Of a stretch of 6,673 nucleotides of DNA, positions 6,415 to 6,673 are shown one piece after another (the stretch's first letter is position 1; each line of letters begins with the position of its first letter). The DNA is taken from positions 1 to 6,673 of the forward strand of contig JAZGDL010000249.1 in assembly GCA_036477795.1 (NCBI GenBank), written 5' to 3'. The DNA comes from JAZGDL01 sp036477795. Its GTDB lineage: Bacteria; Planctomycetota; Phycisphaerae; UBA1845. Both the position numbers and the translations under genes were made by a program. Under the pieces are notes generated by a model. It had not been told where the DNA came from, searched no databases, and saw only the letters and a program-made list of their open reading frames with translations.

Positions 6415-6468
6415 GCAAAGTCGCCCTCGTTCGACTTTCGGAACCCGCCGCAAGCACGGTGTGGTCGT

Positions 6469-6483
6469 CGTCCCGTAGGGACG
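6469..6483. repeat. Palindrome type A, copy 1 (CGTCCC-GTA-GGGACG)
   Basis: The arms CGTCCC (6469-6474) and GGGACG (6478-6483) pair perfectly around GTA. It is the first of four type A units in the intergenic cluster and lies 55 bases upstream of the rph ATG. Confidence 0.75.
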
Positions 6484-6495
6484 AAATGACCATAG

Positions 6496-6515
6496 CCCAG
6501 CGATTTATCGCTGGG
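6496..6515. repeat. Palindrome type B, copy 1 (CCCAGCGAT-TT-ATCGCTGGG)
   Basis: Nine-base arms at 6496-6504 and 6507-6515 pair perfectly around TT. The flanking sequence ATAG-CCCAGCGAT resembles the flank of the second copy at 6617-6636, which is followed by GCTACT. Confidence 0.8.
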
Positions 6516-6516
6516 A

Positions 6517-6533
6517 TAGCTGGACTGCAGCTA
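6517..6533. repeat. Inverted repeat TAGCTG/CAGCTA inside the palindrome cluster
   Basis: TAGCTG (6517-6522) pairs with CAGCTA (6528-6533) around GACTG. It differs from both repeated palindrome types and occurs once, between a type B and a type A unit. Confidence 0.45.
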
Positions 6534-6539
6534 GTCAAA

Positions 6540-6552
6540 GTCCCGCAGGGAC
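6540..6552. repeat. Palindrome type A, copy 2 (GTCCC-GCA-GGGAC)
   Basis: Five-base arms at 6540-6544 and 6548-6552 pair around GCA. The centre lies about 40 bases from the type B unit before it and 40 from the next type A unit. Confidence 0.7.
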
Positions 6553-6579
6553 GACTGAACGCCGTCCTGCTCTTCATCC

Positions 6580-6592
6580 GTCCCTACGGGAC
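6580..6592. repeat. Palindrome type A, copy 3 (GTCCC-TAC-GGGAC)
   Basis: Arms at 6580-6584 and 6588-6592 pair around TAC, and TTTT follows the right arm. It reads as the reverse complement of the GTA-centred first copy, so units occur in both orientations. Confidence 0.72.
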
Positions 6593-6616
6593 TTTTGCAC
6601 TACTGGCACACCGCGT

Positions 6617-6636
6617 CCCAGCGATGAATCGCTGGG
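6617..6636. repeat. Palindrome type B, copy 2 (CCCAGCGAT-GA-ATCGCTGGG)
   Basis: Arms at 6617-6625 and 6628-6636 are identical to those of the first type B copy; only the two central bases differ (GA instead of TT). Identical arms with a changed centre suggest that the stem is what is conserved or copied. Confidence 0.8.
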
Positions 6637-6648
6637 CTACTCTCACAC

Positions 6649-6661
6649 GCCCCTACGGGGC
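6649..6661. repeat. Palindrome type A, copy 4 (GCCCC-TAC-GGGGC)
   Basis: Arms at 6649-6653 and 6657-6661 pair around TAC. Compared with the other type A units, both arms carry a paired change (GTCCC to GCCCC and GGGAC to GGGGC), so pairing is kept. A partial type B arm, CCAGCGAT, follows at 6665-6672 and is cut by the window edge. Confidence 0.7.
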
Positions 6662-6673
6662 AAACCAGCGATC

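Noticed and set aside
5896..6489. + strand frames opposite rph
   Set aside because: RNase PH is clear on the minus strand, and the opposing translations are low-complexity and motif-free.
6469..6673. CRISPR array
   Set aside because: The repeats are short palindromes of two alternating types in both orientations, without a constant direct repeat of 23-40 bases or equal-length unique spacers, and no cas gene is present.

Overview
The window is a piece of a GC-rich bacterial chromosome. The gene content suggests Planctomycetota, possibly the Phycisphaerae side, or a related environmental phylum. The pointers are a TMTC-like membrane/TPR protein, a large glycine-rich repeat protein on a membrane anchor, an AIM24-family N-terminus, and intergenic DNA full of short palindromes and degenerate GCAGAG-type repeats. 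The assignment is inferred from style; there is no rRNA or other marker to fix it.

Layout. Bases 3-47 are probably the last codons of a + strand gene that ends at a strong intrinsic terminator (83-119). Next come two small repeat tracts (123-150 and 151-217). The second runs into the 3' end of a minus-strand gene (178-1809) for a 543-residue protein with a transmembrane anchor, a coiled coil and about 20 copies of a 23-residue repeat. Immediately upstream on the same strand, and overlapping its start codon by the ATGA arrangement, is a short reading frame (1806-1961). It reads as the first 45 or so residues of an AIM24-family protein, cut off in the middle of the domain. A divergent intergenic region (1962-2207) separates this unit from a + strand gene (2208-4199) for a polytopic membrane protein with six TPRs. 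That gene ends at a 14-bp perfect hairpin (4230-4262).

The right third is a compact minus-strand operon read from right to left: rph (RNase PH), then a predicted lipoprotein with two SPOR-like segments, then the RdgB/HAM1 nucleotide pyrophosphatase gene. The first gap is 20 bases and the second junction overlaps by 4 bases, so co-transcription is very likely. RNase PH trims RNA 3' ends and RdgB clears deaminated purine NTPs. The two genes are neighbours in many bacteria; the lipoprotein between them is the unexpected member. Upstream of rph, 6469-6673 is a cluster of short palindromes of two alternating types that runs off the window edge.

The observations most worth a second look are the AIM24 fragment coupled to the repeat-protein gene, the 23-residue repeat protein itself, a C-terminal tail apparently encoded by an intergenic repeat, the SPOR-like lipoprotein, and the palindrome cluster. 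I did not see a clear defence, CRISPR, phage or transposase system.
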